A DNA stretch of 51,296 bases, from assembly GCF_029871205.1 (NCBI RefSeq), contig NZ_SSOJ01000125.1, forward strand, positions 1-51,296, written 5' to 3'. Below the pieces are notes generated by a model. The model saw only the letters and a list, made by a program, of their open reading frames with translations, had not been told where the DNA came from and searched no databases. Shown here piece after piece: positions 32,229 to 40,200 of the stretch. Source of the DNA: Pseudomonas sp. BN417. Lineage in GTDB: Bacteria > Pseudomonadota > Gammaproteobacteria > Pseudomonadales > Pseudomonadaceae. Position 1 is the stretch's first letter, and every line of letters starts with the position of its first letter. The position numbers were made by a program, and so were the translations under genes.

Positions 32229-33236
32229 GTGATCCCCCTTCTCGTCTGCGACGACTCGATGATGGCGCGCAAGCAGTTGATCCGCGCGCTACCGCTGGAC
32301 TGGCCGGTCCACATCACTCAGGCCAGCCACGGTGAAGAAGCCCTAGAAGCTATCCGCCACGGACACGGCCAGGTGGTTCTGCTTGACCTCACCATGCCGA
32401 TAATGGACGGCTACAAGGTGCTCGGCCGGATTCGCGACGAGGGCCTGAAGTCCAAGGTGGTGGTGGTTTCCGGGGATATCCAGGAAGAGGCCCAGCGCCG
32501 TGTCCACGAGCTGGGCGCGCTGGCCTTCATCCGTAAACCGGCCGACCCGGACGAGCTGCGGGAGACCCTGATCAGCCTCGGCCTGTTGCGACCGGCGCCT
32601 TCCAGCAGCCCGGTCACCGGCGTGCCCGGCCGCGCCGACCCGGAGCTGCGGGTGAACTTCCGCGACGCCCTGCGCGAGGTGAGCAACGTTGCCATGGGCC
32701 GCGCCGCCGCACTGCTGGCGCGCGTACTCGGGGTCTTCGTGCGGTTGCCGGTGCCCAACGTCAACCTCTTCGAGGTCAGCGAACTGCACATGGCCCTGGC
32801 CGATGCACAGCGCGGCCAGCGCATCTCCGCGGTGTGCCAGGGTTTCATCGGCGACTCCATCGCCGGCGAGGCGCTGCTGCTGTTCCACGATGCCGAGAGC
32901 GCCGAGGTCGCACGCCTGCTCGGCTGGCAGCCCCAGGGCGAAGCCGGCCAGGCGGAAATGCTGCTGGACCTGGCGAGCATCCTGATCGGCGCCTGCCTGG
33001 CCGGCATCGCCGAGCAGATCGACGTGCGTTTCTCCCAGGGCCACCCGCAGCTGCTCGGCCAGCACAGCTCCATCGAGCGGCTGTTCCAGCTCAACCGCCG
33101 GCGCTGGCGCAAGACCCTGGCGGTGGAGATCAGCTACGCCATCGAGGACCACAACCTCCACTTCGACCTGTTGTTGCTGTTCACCGAAACCTCCATCGCG
33201 CGCCTGACCCAGAAGATCCACTACCTGATGGACTGA
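32229..33236 (+). CDS. response regulator with C-terminal CheC-like phosphatase domain
   Basis: The 335-residue protein joins a receiver domain (residues 1-120; D8-D9, phosphoacceptor D53 in LLDLTMPIMDGYK, K103 in IRKPADP) to a CheC-family domain (about 141-335). The CheC active-site pattern D-x3-E-x2-N-x22-P is intact once, as D146, E150, N153 and P176; the second copy is degenerate (D247, I251, G254). It would dephosphorylate a phospho-receiver partner, perhaps CheY-like, under control of its own phosphorylation. Translation starts at GTG; the ATG two bases earlier is out of frame. A PAS gene follows after three bases. Confidence 0.88.
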   Translation: MIPLLVCDDSMMARKQLIRALPLDWPVHITQASHGEEALEAIRHGHGQVVLLDLTMPIMDGYKVLGRIRDEGLKSKVVVVSGDIQEEAQRRVHELGALAFIRKPADPDELRETLISLGLLRPAPSSSPVTGVPGRADPELRVNFRDALREVSNVAMGRAAALLARVLGVFVRLPVPNVNLFEVSELHMALADAQRGQRISAVCQGFIGDSIAGEALLLFHDAESAEVARLLGWQPQGEAGQAEMLLDLASILIGACLAGIAEQIDVRFSQGHPQLLGQHSSIERLFQLNRRRWRKTLAVEISYAIEDHNLHFDLLLLFTETSIARLTQKIHYLMD

Positions 33237-33239
33237 CCC

Positions 33240-33692
33240 ATGCCGGCACAGATCGATTTCAAGGAACTCCACTGGCTGCTCGACATCGTCCAGTGCCTGG
33301 ACGTCGGCGTGGTGGTCCTGGACCGCCAGTACCGGGTCGAGGTGTGGAACAGCTTCATGGAAAACCATTCCGGCCTCGGCCCCGACCGGGTGCACGGCAA
33401 GAACCTCTTCGAGCTGTTCCCGGAGATCGACCGCACCTGGCTCAGGCGCAAGGTGGATAGCGTGCTGCAACTGGGCACCCGCACCTTCAGCCTGTGGGAA
33501 CAGCGGCCCTATCTGATCCGCTTCGAGAACTACCGGCCCATCACCGGCGAAGAAGACTTCATGTACCAGAACATCACCCTGCTGCCGCTGGCCGCCGCCG
33601 GCGGACAGGTAGAGCGGGTGTGTCTGGTGATCACCGACATGACCGAGGTGGCGCGGTTGAAGAAGCGGTTGGCGGAGGCTGGCGGGGCATAG
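33240..33692 (+). CDS. single PAS domain protein
   Basis: The 150-residue protein is essentially one PAS domain: IVQCLDVGVVVLDRQYRVEVWNSFMENHSG (split across residues 16-45), GKNLFELFPEI near 53 and the closing strand VCLVITDMTEVARLKKRL, which looks like the coiled linker that usually leads into a kinase or cyclase, but the protein stops there. It starts three bases after the receiver-CheC gene and must work with it or with a separate histidine kinase. The ligand or cofactor is unknown. Confidence 0.87.
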   Translation: MPAQIDFKELHWLLDIVQCLDVGVVVLDRQYRVEVWNSFMENHSGLGPDRVHGKNLFELFPEIDRTWLRRKVDSVLQLGTRTFSLWEQRPYLIRFENYRPITGEEDFMYQNITLLPLAAAGGQVERVCLVITDMTEVARLKKRLAEAGGA

Positions 33693-33715
33693 GTCCTGCT
33701 CCAGGGCCCTGGAAT

Positions 33716-33818
33716 CTTGTGGGGGCGATTTCAATCGCTGAGCAGGCCGAAGGCCTGCCCTCTGGAATCCCACTGGGGCAGCTGCGCTGCCCATAGCGAA
33801 TGAATTCGCCCCCACAAG
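33716..33818. repeat. GAATTC-containing dispersed repeat, copy C
   Basis: CTTGTGGGGGCGATTTCAATCGC opens and GCGAATGAATTCGCCCCCAC closes the element, so the two arms use different versions of the inner sequence. Inner arms AGGCCGAAGGCCT and GGGGCAGCTGCGCTGCCC form further hairpins. It sits between the convergent PAS and aldehyde dehydrogenase genes. Confidence 0.8.
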
Positions 33819-33832
33819 GAAAAGCGCATTCG

Positions 33833-33854
33833 CCCCCTCCCGAGGAAGAGGGGG
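33833..33854 (-). terminator. hairpin after the aldehyde dehydrogenase gene
   Basis: CCCCCTC and GAGGGGG form a seven-base-pair stem around eight bases, starting four bases after the stop codon on the minus strand. A thymine run follows only after eight or more bases, so termination strength is uncertain. Confidence 0.35.
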
Positions 33855-33858
33855 ATGA

Positions 33859-35328
33859 TCATTTTATGTACCACCCCCACGGCTCCTGGCTGCGATACTC
33901 GGTGATCTGTTTCACCTCCAGGTAGTTGTCCAGGCCCCAGCGGCCCAGCTCGCGGCCGATGCCGCTCTGCTTCATGCCGCCCCAGGGCGCCTGCGTGAAG
34001 GTCGGTTGCGAGCAGTTGACCCAGACGATGCCGGCGCGCAATCCGTTGGCCACCCGCGCGGCGCGCTCCAGATCGGCGCTCATCACGGCCGCGGCCAGTC
34101 CGAAGCGGCTATCGTTGGCCTGGCGCAGGGCCTCGGCCTCGGTCTTGAAGCGCTTCACACAGAGCACCGGGCCGAAGATTTCCTCGCGCCAGATGCGGGC
34201 GTTGTCTGCCGGCTCTGCGAACACCGCCGGCTCGACGAAGTAGCCGTGGGACAAGTGCGTCGGTCGCTTGCCGCCGGTGAGCAGGCTGGCCTCCTGGCGG
34301 CCCTGCTCGATCATGCCCAGGACCTTCTGGTGCTGCCCGGCGCTCACCAGCGGCCCCAGCAACACGCCGCGCTCCAGGCCCGGCCCGATGCTGATGCGCC
34401 GCGTCTCTTCCACCAGGCGTTCGATCAGGCGCCCGGCGATGCCCTCCTGCACCAGCAGGCGCGAGGTGGCGCTGCACACCTGGCCCTGGTTCCAGAAGAT
34501 GCCGAACATGATCCATTCCACCGCGGCCTCCACCTCGGCGTCGTCGAAGACGACGAAGGCCGACTTGCCGCCCAGTTCCAGGCTGATGTTCTTGATGTCC
34601 GCAGCGGCCGCCGACATGATCTTCGCCCCGGTCGGCACGCTGCCGGTGAAAGCCAGCTTGTCCACTCCCGGATGCTGGCTGAGGGGACCGCCCGCCTCGC
34701 TGCCCAACCCCGTGACCACGTTCAGTACGCCAGACGGCAGACCGACCCGCTCGGCGGTAGCGGCCAGTTCCAGGGCGGTCAGGGGCGTCAGCTCGGAGGG
34801 CTTGAGCACGCAGGTGGCGCCCGCCGCCAGGGCCGGGGCGACCTTCCAGGCAGCCATCAGCAGCGGGTAGTTCCAGGGGATGATCTGCCCCGCCACGCCC
34901 ACCGGCTCATAGCGGACGCGGCAGCTGAAGCGCTCGTCCGGCAGTGCCAGGGGCTGGTCCTGGCGGCCGTCCAGCTCCCGCGCCAGCTCGGCGTAGTAGC
35001 GGAAGCAGCCGATGGCATCGCTTATATCCCATTGCGCCTCCGGCAGCGGCTTGCCGTTGTCGCGCACCTCCAGCACCGCCAGGGCGTCCTGGCGGCTTTC
35101 CAGGTCCGCGGCGAGGGCCTCCAGCCAGGCGGCGCGCTCGGCTCCGCTGCTTTGCCCCCAGCCGCGATTGAAGGCCTGGCGGGCGGCATGCACGGCATGG
35201 TCGATGTCCTCCTCGGTGGCCGCCGGCACGCGCTGGATCAGGTCGCCGTTGCTGGGGTCCAGCACTTCGAAATAGCCGCCCAGGTCGGGGCGGACCCATT
35301 GGCCGTTGATGTACAGCTGGTCACGCAT
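33859..35328 (-). CDS. aldehyde dehydrogenase, ALDH10/aminoaldehyde dehydrogenase-like
   Basis: The 489-residue NAD-dependent enzyme has the catalytic glutamate E251 in LELGGKSAF and nucleophile C285 in NQGQVCSATSRLLV. The cysteine-region sequence and the C-terminus (GRWGLDNYLEVKQIT...EPWGWY) resemble plant ALDH10 betaine/aminoaldehyde dehydrogenases more than the P. aeruginosa BetB/KauB type. It would oxidise aminoaldehydes made from polyamines, which fits its place as last gene of a polyamine-type transporter operon. MRDQLYING was chosen because GGAG lies six bases ahead of it; ATG four codons upstream lacks a ribosome site. Confidence 0.9.
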   Translation of the reverse strand: MRDQLYINGQWVRPDLGGYFEVLDPSNGDLIQRVPAATEEDIDHAVHAARQAFNRGWGQSSGAERAAWLEALAADLESRQDALAVLEVRDNGKPLPEAQWDISDAIGCFRYYAELARELDGRQDQPLALPDERFSCRVRYEPVGVAGQIIPWNYPLLMAAWKVAPALAAGATCVLKPSELTPLTALELAATAERVGLPSGVLNVVTGLGSEAGGPLSQHPGVDKLAFTGSVPTGAKIMSAAAADIKNISLELGGKSAFVVFDDAEVEAAVEWIMFGIFWNQGQVCSATSRLLVQEGIAGRLIERLVEETRRISIGPGLERGVLLGPLVSAGQHQKVLGMIEQGRQEASLLTGGKRPTHLSHGYFVEPAVFAEPADNARIWREEIFGPVLCVKRFKTEAEALRQANDSRFGLAAAVMSADLERAARVANGLRAGIVWVNCSQPTFTQAPWGGMKQSGIGRELGRWGLDNYLEVKQITEYRSQEPWGWYIK

Positions 35329-35346
35329 GGTTTGCTCCATGGGCGC

Positions 35347-36159
35347 TCAGGCGCCGCTGCGGCGGTTCTGCAGATGGCGGGAGGTGAACAGCAGCGCCAG
35401 GGAGACGCAGATGATCACCGTGGAGATGGCGTTGATTTCCGGGGTGATGCCCCGGCGGATCGACGAGAAGATGTAGATCGGCAGGGTGGTTTCCGAGCCG
35501 GCGACGAAGAAGGCGATGATGAAATCGTCGAAGCTGAAGGTGAAGGCCAGGAGGAAGCCGGCGAGGATGGCCGGTGCTATCTGCGGCAAGGTCACCCGGC
35601 GGAAGGTTTCCAGCGGCGGTGCGTAGAGGTCGGCAGAAGCCTCCAGCAGCGCCTGGTCCAGGGCGTCGACACGGGTGCGGACTATCACCATCACCAGCGC
35701 CATGGTGAACAGCGAGTGCGCCGCGATCACGGTGAACAGCCCCATGCGCAGGCGCGGCAGGCCGGCGCCCAGCAGCAGGTCGAGCAGCGGGTTGACCACT
35801 TCGAACAGGCTGATGAAGGCGATCAGCGTGGCGATGCCGATGACGATGCCAGGGATGATGATGGCGCAGTAGGTCAGGGCATCGAAGAACAACCGCACCC
35901 GCCGGCCCACCCGCTGCAGGCCGAACACCGCCAGGGTGCCGAACAGCGTGGCGATCACTGCCGAGCAGAAGGCGATCAGGGTGCTGGTGCCGAGTGCCTC
36001 CATGATGAAGGGGTTGCCGAAGGCGCGGCCGAACCACTGGGTCGAACAGCATTCGAAGGACAACCCGCTGCGCCCGGCGTTGAAGGAGAACAGCACGATC
36101 AGCGCGATGGGCGCGTAAAGGAACAGGTAGAGCGAGGTGGAGTAACTGCGCAGCCACAT
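35347..36159 (-). CDS. potC: ABC transporter permease, PotC-like (polyamine/opine type)
   Basis: The 270-residue protein has six membrane segments and the EAA loop LLEASADLYAPPLETFRRVTLPQIAPAIL (about residues 160-190) that contacts the ATPase. It is the second inner-membrane subunit of the transporter. Its ATG shares one base with the potB stop codon. The aldehyde dehydrogenase gene follows closely. Confidence 0.92.
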   Translation of the reverse strand: MWLRSYSTSLYLFLYAPIALIVLFSFNAGRSGLSFECCSTQWFGRAFGNPFIMEALGTSTLIAFCSAVIATLFGTLAVFGLQRVGRRVRLFFDALTYCAIIIPGIVIGIATLIAFISLFEVVNPLLDLLLGAGLPRLRMGLFTVIAAHSLFTMALVMVIVRTRVDALDQALLEASADLYAPPLETFRRVTLPQIAPAILAGFLLAFTFSFDDFIIAFFVAGSETTLPIYIFSSIRRGITPEINAISTVIICVSLALLFTSRHLQNRRSGA

Positions 36160-37070
36160 CAGAGCATCCCCTCCGTGCCGCGCTTGCCGTAGCGCGCCAC
36201 CAGTTTCAGGTAGAGGGCGATGATGAGCAGCATCATCGCCACCAGGGTCATGGCCACGGCGCTGCCGAAGGGCCAGTTGCGCGATTGCAGGAACAGGTCC
36301 ACCAGCGCGTTACCGACGAAGAACACCTTGCCGCCGCCGAGGATGGCGGGAATCAGGAACTCGCCCATGAGCAGGATGAACACCAGCATGGAGCCGGTGA
36401 TGACGCCGGGAGCGGAGAGCGGCAGGGTCACCCGGCGGAAGGTCTCGAAGGCGCTGGCGCCGAGGTCGGAGGACGCTTCCAGCAGGCGCTTGTCGAGCTT
36501 CTCCAGGCTGACGTAGATGGGGAACACCATCAGCGGCAGGTAGCCGTAGACGATGCCGATCAGCACCGCGCTCGGGCTGTTGATCAGGCGCACGTCGTCC
36601 AGTCCGACCATGGCCAGCAGCGCCGGGATGCCCTTGCCGCCGAGGATGAAGATCCAGGCGTAGGTGCGGATCAGGAAGCTGGTCCAGAACGGCACTATCA
36701 CCAGGGTCAGCAGCAGGGAACGGCTGCGCTGCACCTTCACGGCCAGGAAGTAGGCCAGCGGGTAGGCCGCCACCAAACACACCAGGGTGCCGAGCGGGGC
36801 GAGCAGCAAGGTGTTGTAGAAGGCCTTGGCCCGGGAGCCGAGGTTCAGGTAGTTCTCCAGCGTCAGGGCCGCGCTGTAGCCGCCCACCGGGCTGCGCTCG
36901 CCCAGGCTGAAGACCAGGATGATCACCAGCGGCAGCAGGAGCAGCAGCAGGAACCAGAGGGTGGACGGCAACAGCAGGAGCAGCGTGACGCGTCGGCCGA
37001 GGCTTCGGCTTTCGACCGGCGCGACCTGGCCCGCATCGGCCAGCGCAGGGGCGCTGAGAGCAATGTTCAT
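36159..37070 (-). CDS. potB: ABC transporter permease, PotB-like
   Basis: The 303-residue protein has six membrane segments and an EAA loop LLEASSDLGASAFETFRRVTLP (in two parts, about residues 205-226). The N-terminal extension of about 30 residues before the first helix is common in PotB proteins. I chose MNIALSAPALADAG because GGAGG lies a few bases before it; a longer frame runs into the repeat element between potD and potB. It is coupled to potC by a one-base overlap. Confidence 0.92.
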   Translation of the reverse strand: MNIALSAPALADAGQVAPVESRSLGRRVTLLLLLPSTLWFLLLLLLPLVIILVFSLGERSPVGGYSAALTLENYLNLGSRAKAFYNTLLLAPLGTLVCLVAAYPLAYFLAVKVQRSRSLLLTLVIVPFWTSFLIRTYAWIFILGGKGIPALLAMVGLDDVRLINSPSAVLIGIVYGYLPLMVFPIYVSLEKLDKRLLEASSDLGASAFETFRRVTLPLSAPGVITGSMLVFILLMGEFLIPAILGGGKVFFVGNALVDLFLQSRNWPFGSAVAMTLVAMMLLIIALYLKLVARYGKRGTEGML

Positions 37071-37104
37071 GGAGGATTCCTTGATCCGCACGGTGCAACT
37101 ATCT

Positions 37105-37217
37105 CCCTCTCCCTTCAGGGGCGAGAGGCACGCTCTCGGAAGCACTGCTTCCGGTGCCGATTCGCGACTGAGCGCGAAGCGATCAGGCCGGGGCGCAGAG
37201 CGGGGCCGGGGAGAGGG
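37105..37217. repeat. hairpin-rich element inside the pot operon
   Basis: Outer arms CCCTCTCCC (37105-37113) and GGGAGAGGG (37209-37217) enclose two perfect hairpins, CGAGAG-gcacg-CTCTCG (37122-37138) and GGAAGC-act-GCTTCC (37138-37152). It separates the binding-protein gene from the permease genes. Such elements often protect the 3' end of the binding-protein message or cut downstream expression. Confidence 0.6.
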
Positions 37218-37260
37218 TCCACAGGCTCCCAGGCCCCCTACCGAGTGGAGGGGCGCTCGA

Positions 37261-38406
37261 TCACGCCGCCTTGAAGCGCGCCATCAGCTCCGCCCGCGCC
37301 GGACTGGTCAGCGTCGCCGCGGCGCCGAACTCCAGGGCGCTGAGCAGGTCGGCGGCCGGGTACATGATCGGGTCGTCGAGCATGGTCTCGGGCAGCAGCG
37401 CATCCACGCGCTTGTCGCCGCTGGGGTAGCCGTGGGCCTCCACCTCGAGCTTGTTCACCTGCGGGTCGAGCAGGAAGTTGATCAGCGCATAGGCCGCATC
37501 AGGCCGTTCGGCGCTCTTCGGAATGGCGAAGAAGTCGCTCCATATCTCGCCCCCCTCGCGGCCCAGCACGTACTGCATCTGCGGAAGGTCGCGGTGCAGT
37601 TGCGAGGCATCGCCGGTCCAGCACATGGCCATCCAGGCATCGCCGTTTCGCATGGACGGCTGGTAGTCGGAGTTGATGGCGAAGAGATGCGGCTTGACCT
37701 CCAGCAGCAACTTCTCGGCGTCGGCCATCTCCTTCGGGTCGATCGAGTTGAAGCTGTAGCCGTACGCCTTGAGGGCATTGCCGATCACGGTCAGCTGGTA
37801 GTCGTGGACCATCACCCGGCCGGTGGCTTCGCCCTTGGCGAGATCCCAGAACTCCTTCCAGGTGGTGGGCTTGGCCTTGAGCTTCTTGCTGTCGTAGACG
37901 AAGCCGGTGGTGCCCCAGTCCTTGGGCACGGCGTAAGTCTTGCCGTTGACTACGCCCTGCTCCATGAAGCGCTTTTCAAAGGAGGCCGGGTCGAAGTTGG
38001 GGATGCGCGCCAGGTCCAGCGGCTCGATCAGGCCCAGCTCGGCATAGGTGCTGATGGTGTAGTTGGTGGGCACGAAGACGTCCCAGCCGCTGCCGCCGGC
38101 CTGGAGCTTGGCGAGCATCTCTTCGTTGGAGCCGAACACGTTCATCTGCACCTGGGCGCCGGTCTGCTCGGCGAAGGCGGCGAAGTTCTCGGCATTGTGG
38201 TAGTTGGGCCAGGTGGCCAGCACCACGCGGTCGCCGATGGAGCCCTTCTCGGCGGCGAAGGCCCGATTGCCGGTCAGCAGGCCCGGCATGTTGGCGGCCA
38301 TCACCGCCATGGCCAGGCCCAGGCCGGTGCGGCCGAGGAACTCGCGACGGCTGATGGAGCCGTTCTGCCAACTGCGCAGTTGCTTGATGAAGTCTTTCCG
38401 ATCCAT
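37261..38406 (-). CDS. potD: polyamine-type extracellular solute-binding protein, Tat signal
   Basis: The 381-residue protein is a PotD-type periplasmic binding protein. Residues 19-26 (ISRREFLG) form a twin-arginine motif followed by a hydrophobic stretch to ANMPGLL, so export is probably through Tat. The mature part has VVLATWPNYHNAENF and the TNYTISTYAELGLIEPLD segment seen in spermidine/putrescine-binding proteins. The ligand could be a polyamine or a related cation such as a betaine or opine. It lies 51 bases after potA. Confidence 0.9.
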   Translation of the reverse strand: MDRKDFIKQLRSWQNGSISRREFLGRTGLGLAMAVMAANMPGLLTGNRAFAAEKGSIGDRVVLATWPNYHNAENFAAFAEQTGAQVQMNVFGSNEEMLAKLQAGGSGWDVFVPTNYTISTYAELGLIEPLDLARIPNFDPASFEKRFMEQGVVNGKTYAVPKDWGTTGFVYDSKKLKAKPTTWKEFWDLAKGEATGRVMVHDYQLTVIGNALKAYGYSFNSIDPKEMADAEKLLLEVKPHLFAINSDYQPSMRNGDAWMAMCWTGDASQLHRDLPQMQYVLGREGGEIWSDFFAIPKSAERPDAAYALINFLLDPQVNKLEVEAHGYPSGDKRVDALLPETMLDDPIMYPAADLLSALEFGAAATLTSPARAELMARFKAA

Positions 38407-38457
38407 TGCTGCTACCCGCCTGTGAGTGGTTGCTGTTGTCCGTTCCGTACTACGTCA

Positions 38458-39576
38458 CTACAAGGTCATCGCCAGCCCGCTGGCCTGATCCCAGCCGATT
38501 CGTACCGGGGTGCCATGCTCGAAGGCCGCGCGCTCATGCTGGCCATGGCGCGGCACGCGCACGCAGACGATGCCGAAGGGCTCGGTGCGTACCCGGTATT
38601 CGGTGAGGTTGCCGAGGTAGATGCGGTCCACCACCTGGCCGGGCAGGCTGACCTCGCGGGGCAGCGCCTCCTGCGCGGCGCCAATGGCGATCAGTTCCGG
38701 GCGCACGGCGATGCAGCCCGGCTCGGATGCCTTGAGCGCCGGGCCGGTGGGCGTCTGCGGGCTGGCCAGCTGCAGGCCGTGGGAGGTTTCCAGCGTCACG
38801 CGGCTGCCTTCGATGCGCCGTACCGTGCCGTCGAACAGGTTGGACTCGCCGATGAAGTCGGCCACGTAGCGGCTCGCCGGGGTCTCGTAGAGCTGCTCGG
38901 GGCTGGCGCTCTGGAGTATCTGGCCGTCCTGCATGACGCTGATGCTGTCGCTCATGGACAGCGCCTCTTCCTGGTCATGGGTGACCAGCACGAAGGTGAT
39001 GCCCACCTCGCGCTGCAGGCGCAGCAGCTCGGACTGCATTTCCTTGCGTAGCTTGCGGTCAAGCGCCGCCAGGGGTTCGTCCAGCAGCAGCACCGTGGGC
39101 TTGTTGACCAGGGCGCGGGCCAGCGCCACCCGCTGCTGCTGGCCGCCCGAGAGCTCATGGGGCTTGCGCTGGCCGAAGCCGGACAGGCGCACCATCTCCA
39201 GCGCCTGGTCGGCCAGGCGGCGCTGCCCGGCGCGGTCCGGGCGCGGCTGGTGATAACGCAGGCCGTAGGCGATGTTCTCCGCCACGGAGAGGTGCGGGAA
39301 CAGTGCATAACTCTGGAACACCATGTTCACCGGCCGCTGGTGCGCCGGCACCCCGGCCACCGATTGCCCGGCCAGCAACACCTCGCCGGCGGTGGGCTGC
39401 TCGAAGCCGGCGATCATCCGCAGGGTAGTAGTCTTGCCGCAGCCGGAGCTGCCGAGGAAGGAATGGAAGGAGCCGCGCCGCACCTTGAAGTTCAGGCCGT
39501 TGACCGCCGCCACCGCGCCATAGCGCTTGACCACATTGCGGAACTCGATATCGATGAACTCGCTTGCATCGCTCAC
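38458..39576 (-). CDS. potA: ABC transporter ATP-binding protein, PotA-like
   Basis: The roughly 372-residue protein has Walker A (GSSGCGKTT, about residue 37), the Q-loop VFQSYALFPHLSV, the signature LSGGQQQRVALARAL, Walker B (VLLLDEPLAALD), and a C-terminal TOBE domain. This is the standard PotA architecture. I prefer the GTG at 39576 (MSDASEFIDIEF) because AAGGGG lies six bases ahead; the ATG 13 codons upstream has no clear site. It is the first gene of the transporter operon. Confidence 0.9.
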   Translation of the reverse strand: MSDASEFIDIEFRNVVKRYGAVAAVNGLNFKVRRGSFHSFLGSSGCGKTTTLRMIAGFEQPTAGEVLLAGQSVAGVPAHQRPVNMVFQSYALFPHLSVAENIAYGLRYHQPRPDRAGQRRLADQALEMVRLSGFGQRKPHELSGGQQQRVALARALVNKPTVLLLDEPLAALDRKLRKEMQSELLRLQREVGITFVLVTHDQEEALSMSDSISVMQDGQILQSASPEQLYETPASRYVADFIGESNLFDGTVRRIEGSRVTLETSHGLQLASPQTPTGPALKASEPGCIAVRPELIAIGAAQEALPREVSLPGQVVDRIYLGNLTEYRVRTEPFGIVCVRVPRHGQHERAAFEHGTPVRIGWDQASGLAMTL

Positions 39577-39672
39577 GGCCGGCCCCTTGTTCCAGGTGTT
39601 CTTGGCATGTGGCAACAGGCTAGCTATAGCGGTTTTCGGCTGTATATATCCCTTGGGGGATAGGCGAGACTT

Positions 39673-39703
39673 CCACAGAAACTGTGGAGCGAGGTGTGGA
39701 TAA
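39673..39703 (+). repeat. composite DnaA-box motif, copy 1
   Basis: CCACAGAAACTGTGG, an inverted repeat, is followed by TGTGGATAA exactly 22 bases after the first base. TGTGGATAA is the complement of the DnaA consensus TTATCCACA. The sequence continues GTTATG, similar to the other copies. Confidence 0.75.
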
Positions 39704-39790
39704 GTTATGAGTTACTGTCCCCAGGCCACCTGGCGCGTGGGCTCGAAGCCATTGCCTGTTTCTTGAACAGAACCTACAGACAAGACCACT

Positions 39791-39888
39791 CGTGGGAGCG
39801 AATTCATTCGCGATGGGCTGCGCAGCAGCCCCTGGTAATCCTAAGGGCAGGCCTGCGGCCTGCTTCGCGAATGAATTCGCTCCTACAG
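39791..39888. repeat. GAATTC-containing dispersed repeat, copy D
   Basis: CGTGGGAGCGAATTCATTCGC opens the element and GCGAATGAATTCGCTCCTAC closes it, with inner arms GGGCTGCGCAGCAGCCC and GGCAGGCCTGCGGCCTGC. It sits between copies 1 and 2 of the composite DnaA-box motif. Confidence 0.75.
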
Positions 39889-39910
39889 CGTTTCCGCTCC
39901 TCACAGCTAC

Positions 39911-39941
39911 CCACAATTTCTGTGGGACCGACTGTGGATAA
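39911..39941 (+). repeat. composite DnaA-box motif, copy 2
   Basis: CCACA-ATTTC-TGTGG is followed by TGTGGATAA starting 22 bases from the first base, then CTCGTGG. Spacing is identical to the other two copies. Confidence 0.75.
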
Positions 39942-40014
39942 CTCGTGGATGACTGGCTGCAGAGCCCTTGGGGCGAGGGTTTCAAGCAAGTGCTCGGTTT
40001 TTGAGCACACGACC

Positions 40015-40044
40015 TTGCAGGGGCGAATTCATTCGCCCCTGCAA
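40015..40044. repeat. 30-bp perfect palindrome (TTGCAGGGGCGAAT core)
   Basis: TTGCAGGGGCGAAT-TC-ATTCGCCCCTGCAA is a perfect palindrome, a minimal form of the dispersed repeat with its inner part lost. The run of A after it is on the wrong side for a terminator on either strand. Confidence 0.75.
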
Positions 40045-40073
40045 AAAAGGCATCTCCCCGTCGACACCACTGC

Positions 40074-40104
40074 CCACAAATTCTGTGCAAATAACTGTGG
40101 ATAA
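40074..40104 (+). repeat. composite DnaA-box motif, copy 3
   Basis: CCACA-AATTC-TGTGC is followed by TGTGGATAA at the same 22-base offset, then GTCGTGG. The inverted repeat has one mismatch here. The 39577-40200 gap otherwise holds no gene I can support. Confidence 0.75.
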
Positions 40105-40200
40105 GTCGTGGGCATCACCACGCAAGGCCGATGGCGGCTGGCCTGCATCAGGCTGTACGGTTATTGATCAGCCAGCCACTAATCGCCTTTGGAAATAAGG

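Noticed and set aside
30209-39051. Other long antisense frames (for example 30209-32317 minus, 34006-36192 plus, 36919-39051 plus)
   Set aside because: Each mirrors a gene with clear motifs and shows no domain, so they are GC-driven shadows.
40015-40050. Intrinsic terminator
   Set aside because: The palindrome is followed by A rather than T on the plus strand, and its T run precedes the stem on the minus strand.
39577-40200. Replication origin suggested by clustered DnaA boxes
   Set aside because: There is no AT-rich unwinding region and no dnaA, dnaN or other origin-flanking gene; the boxes are far apart and in a fixed composite motif.
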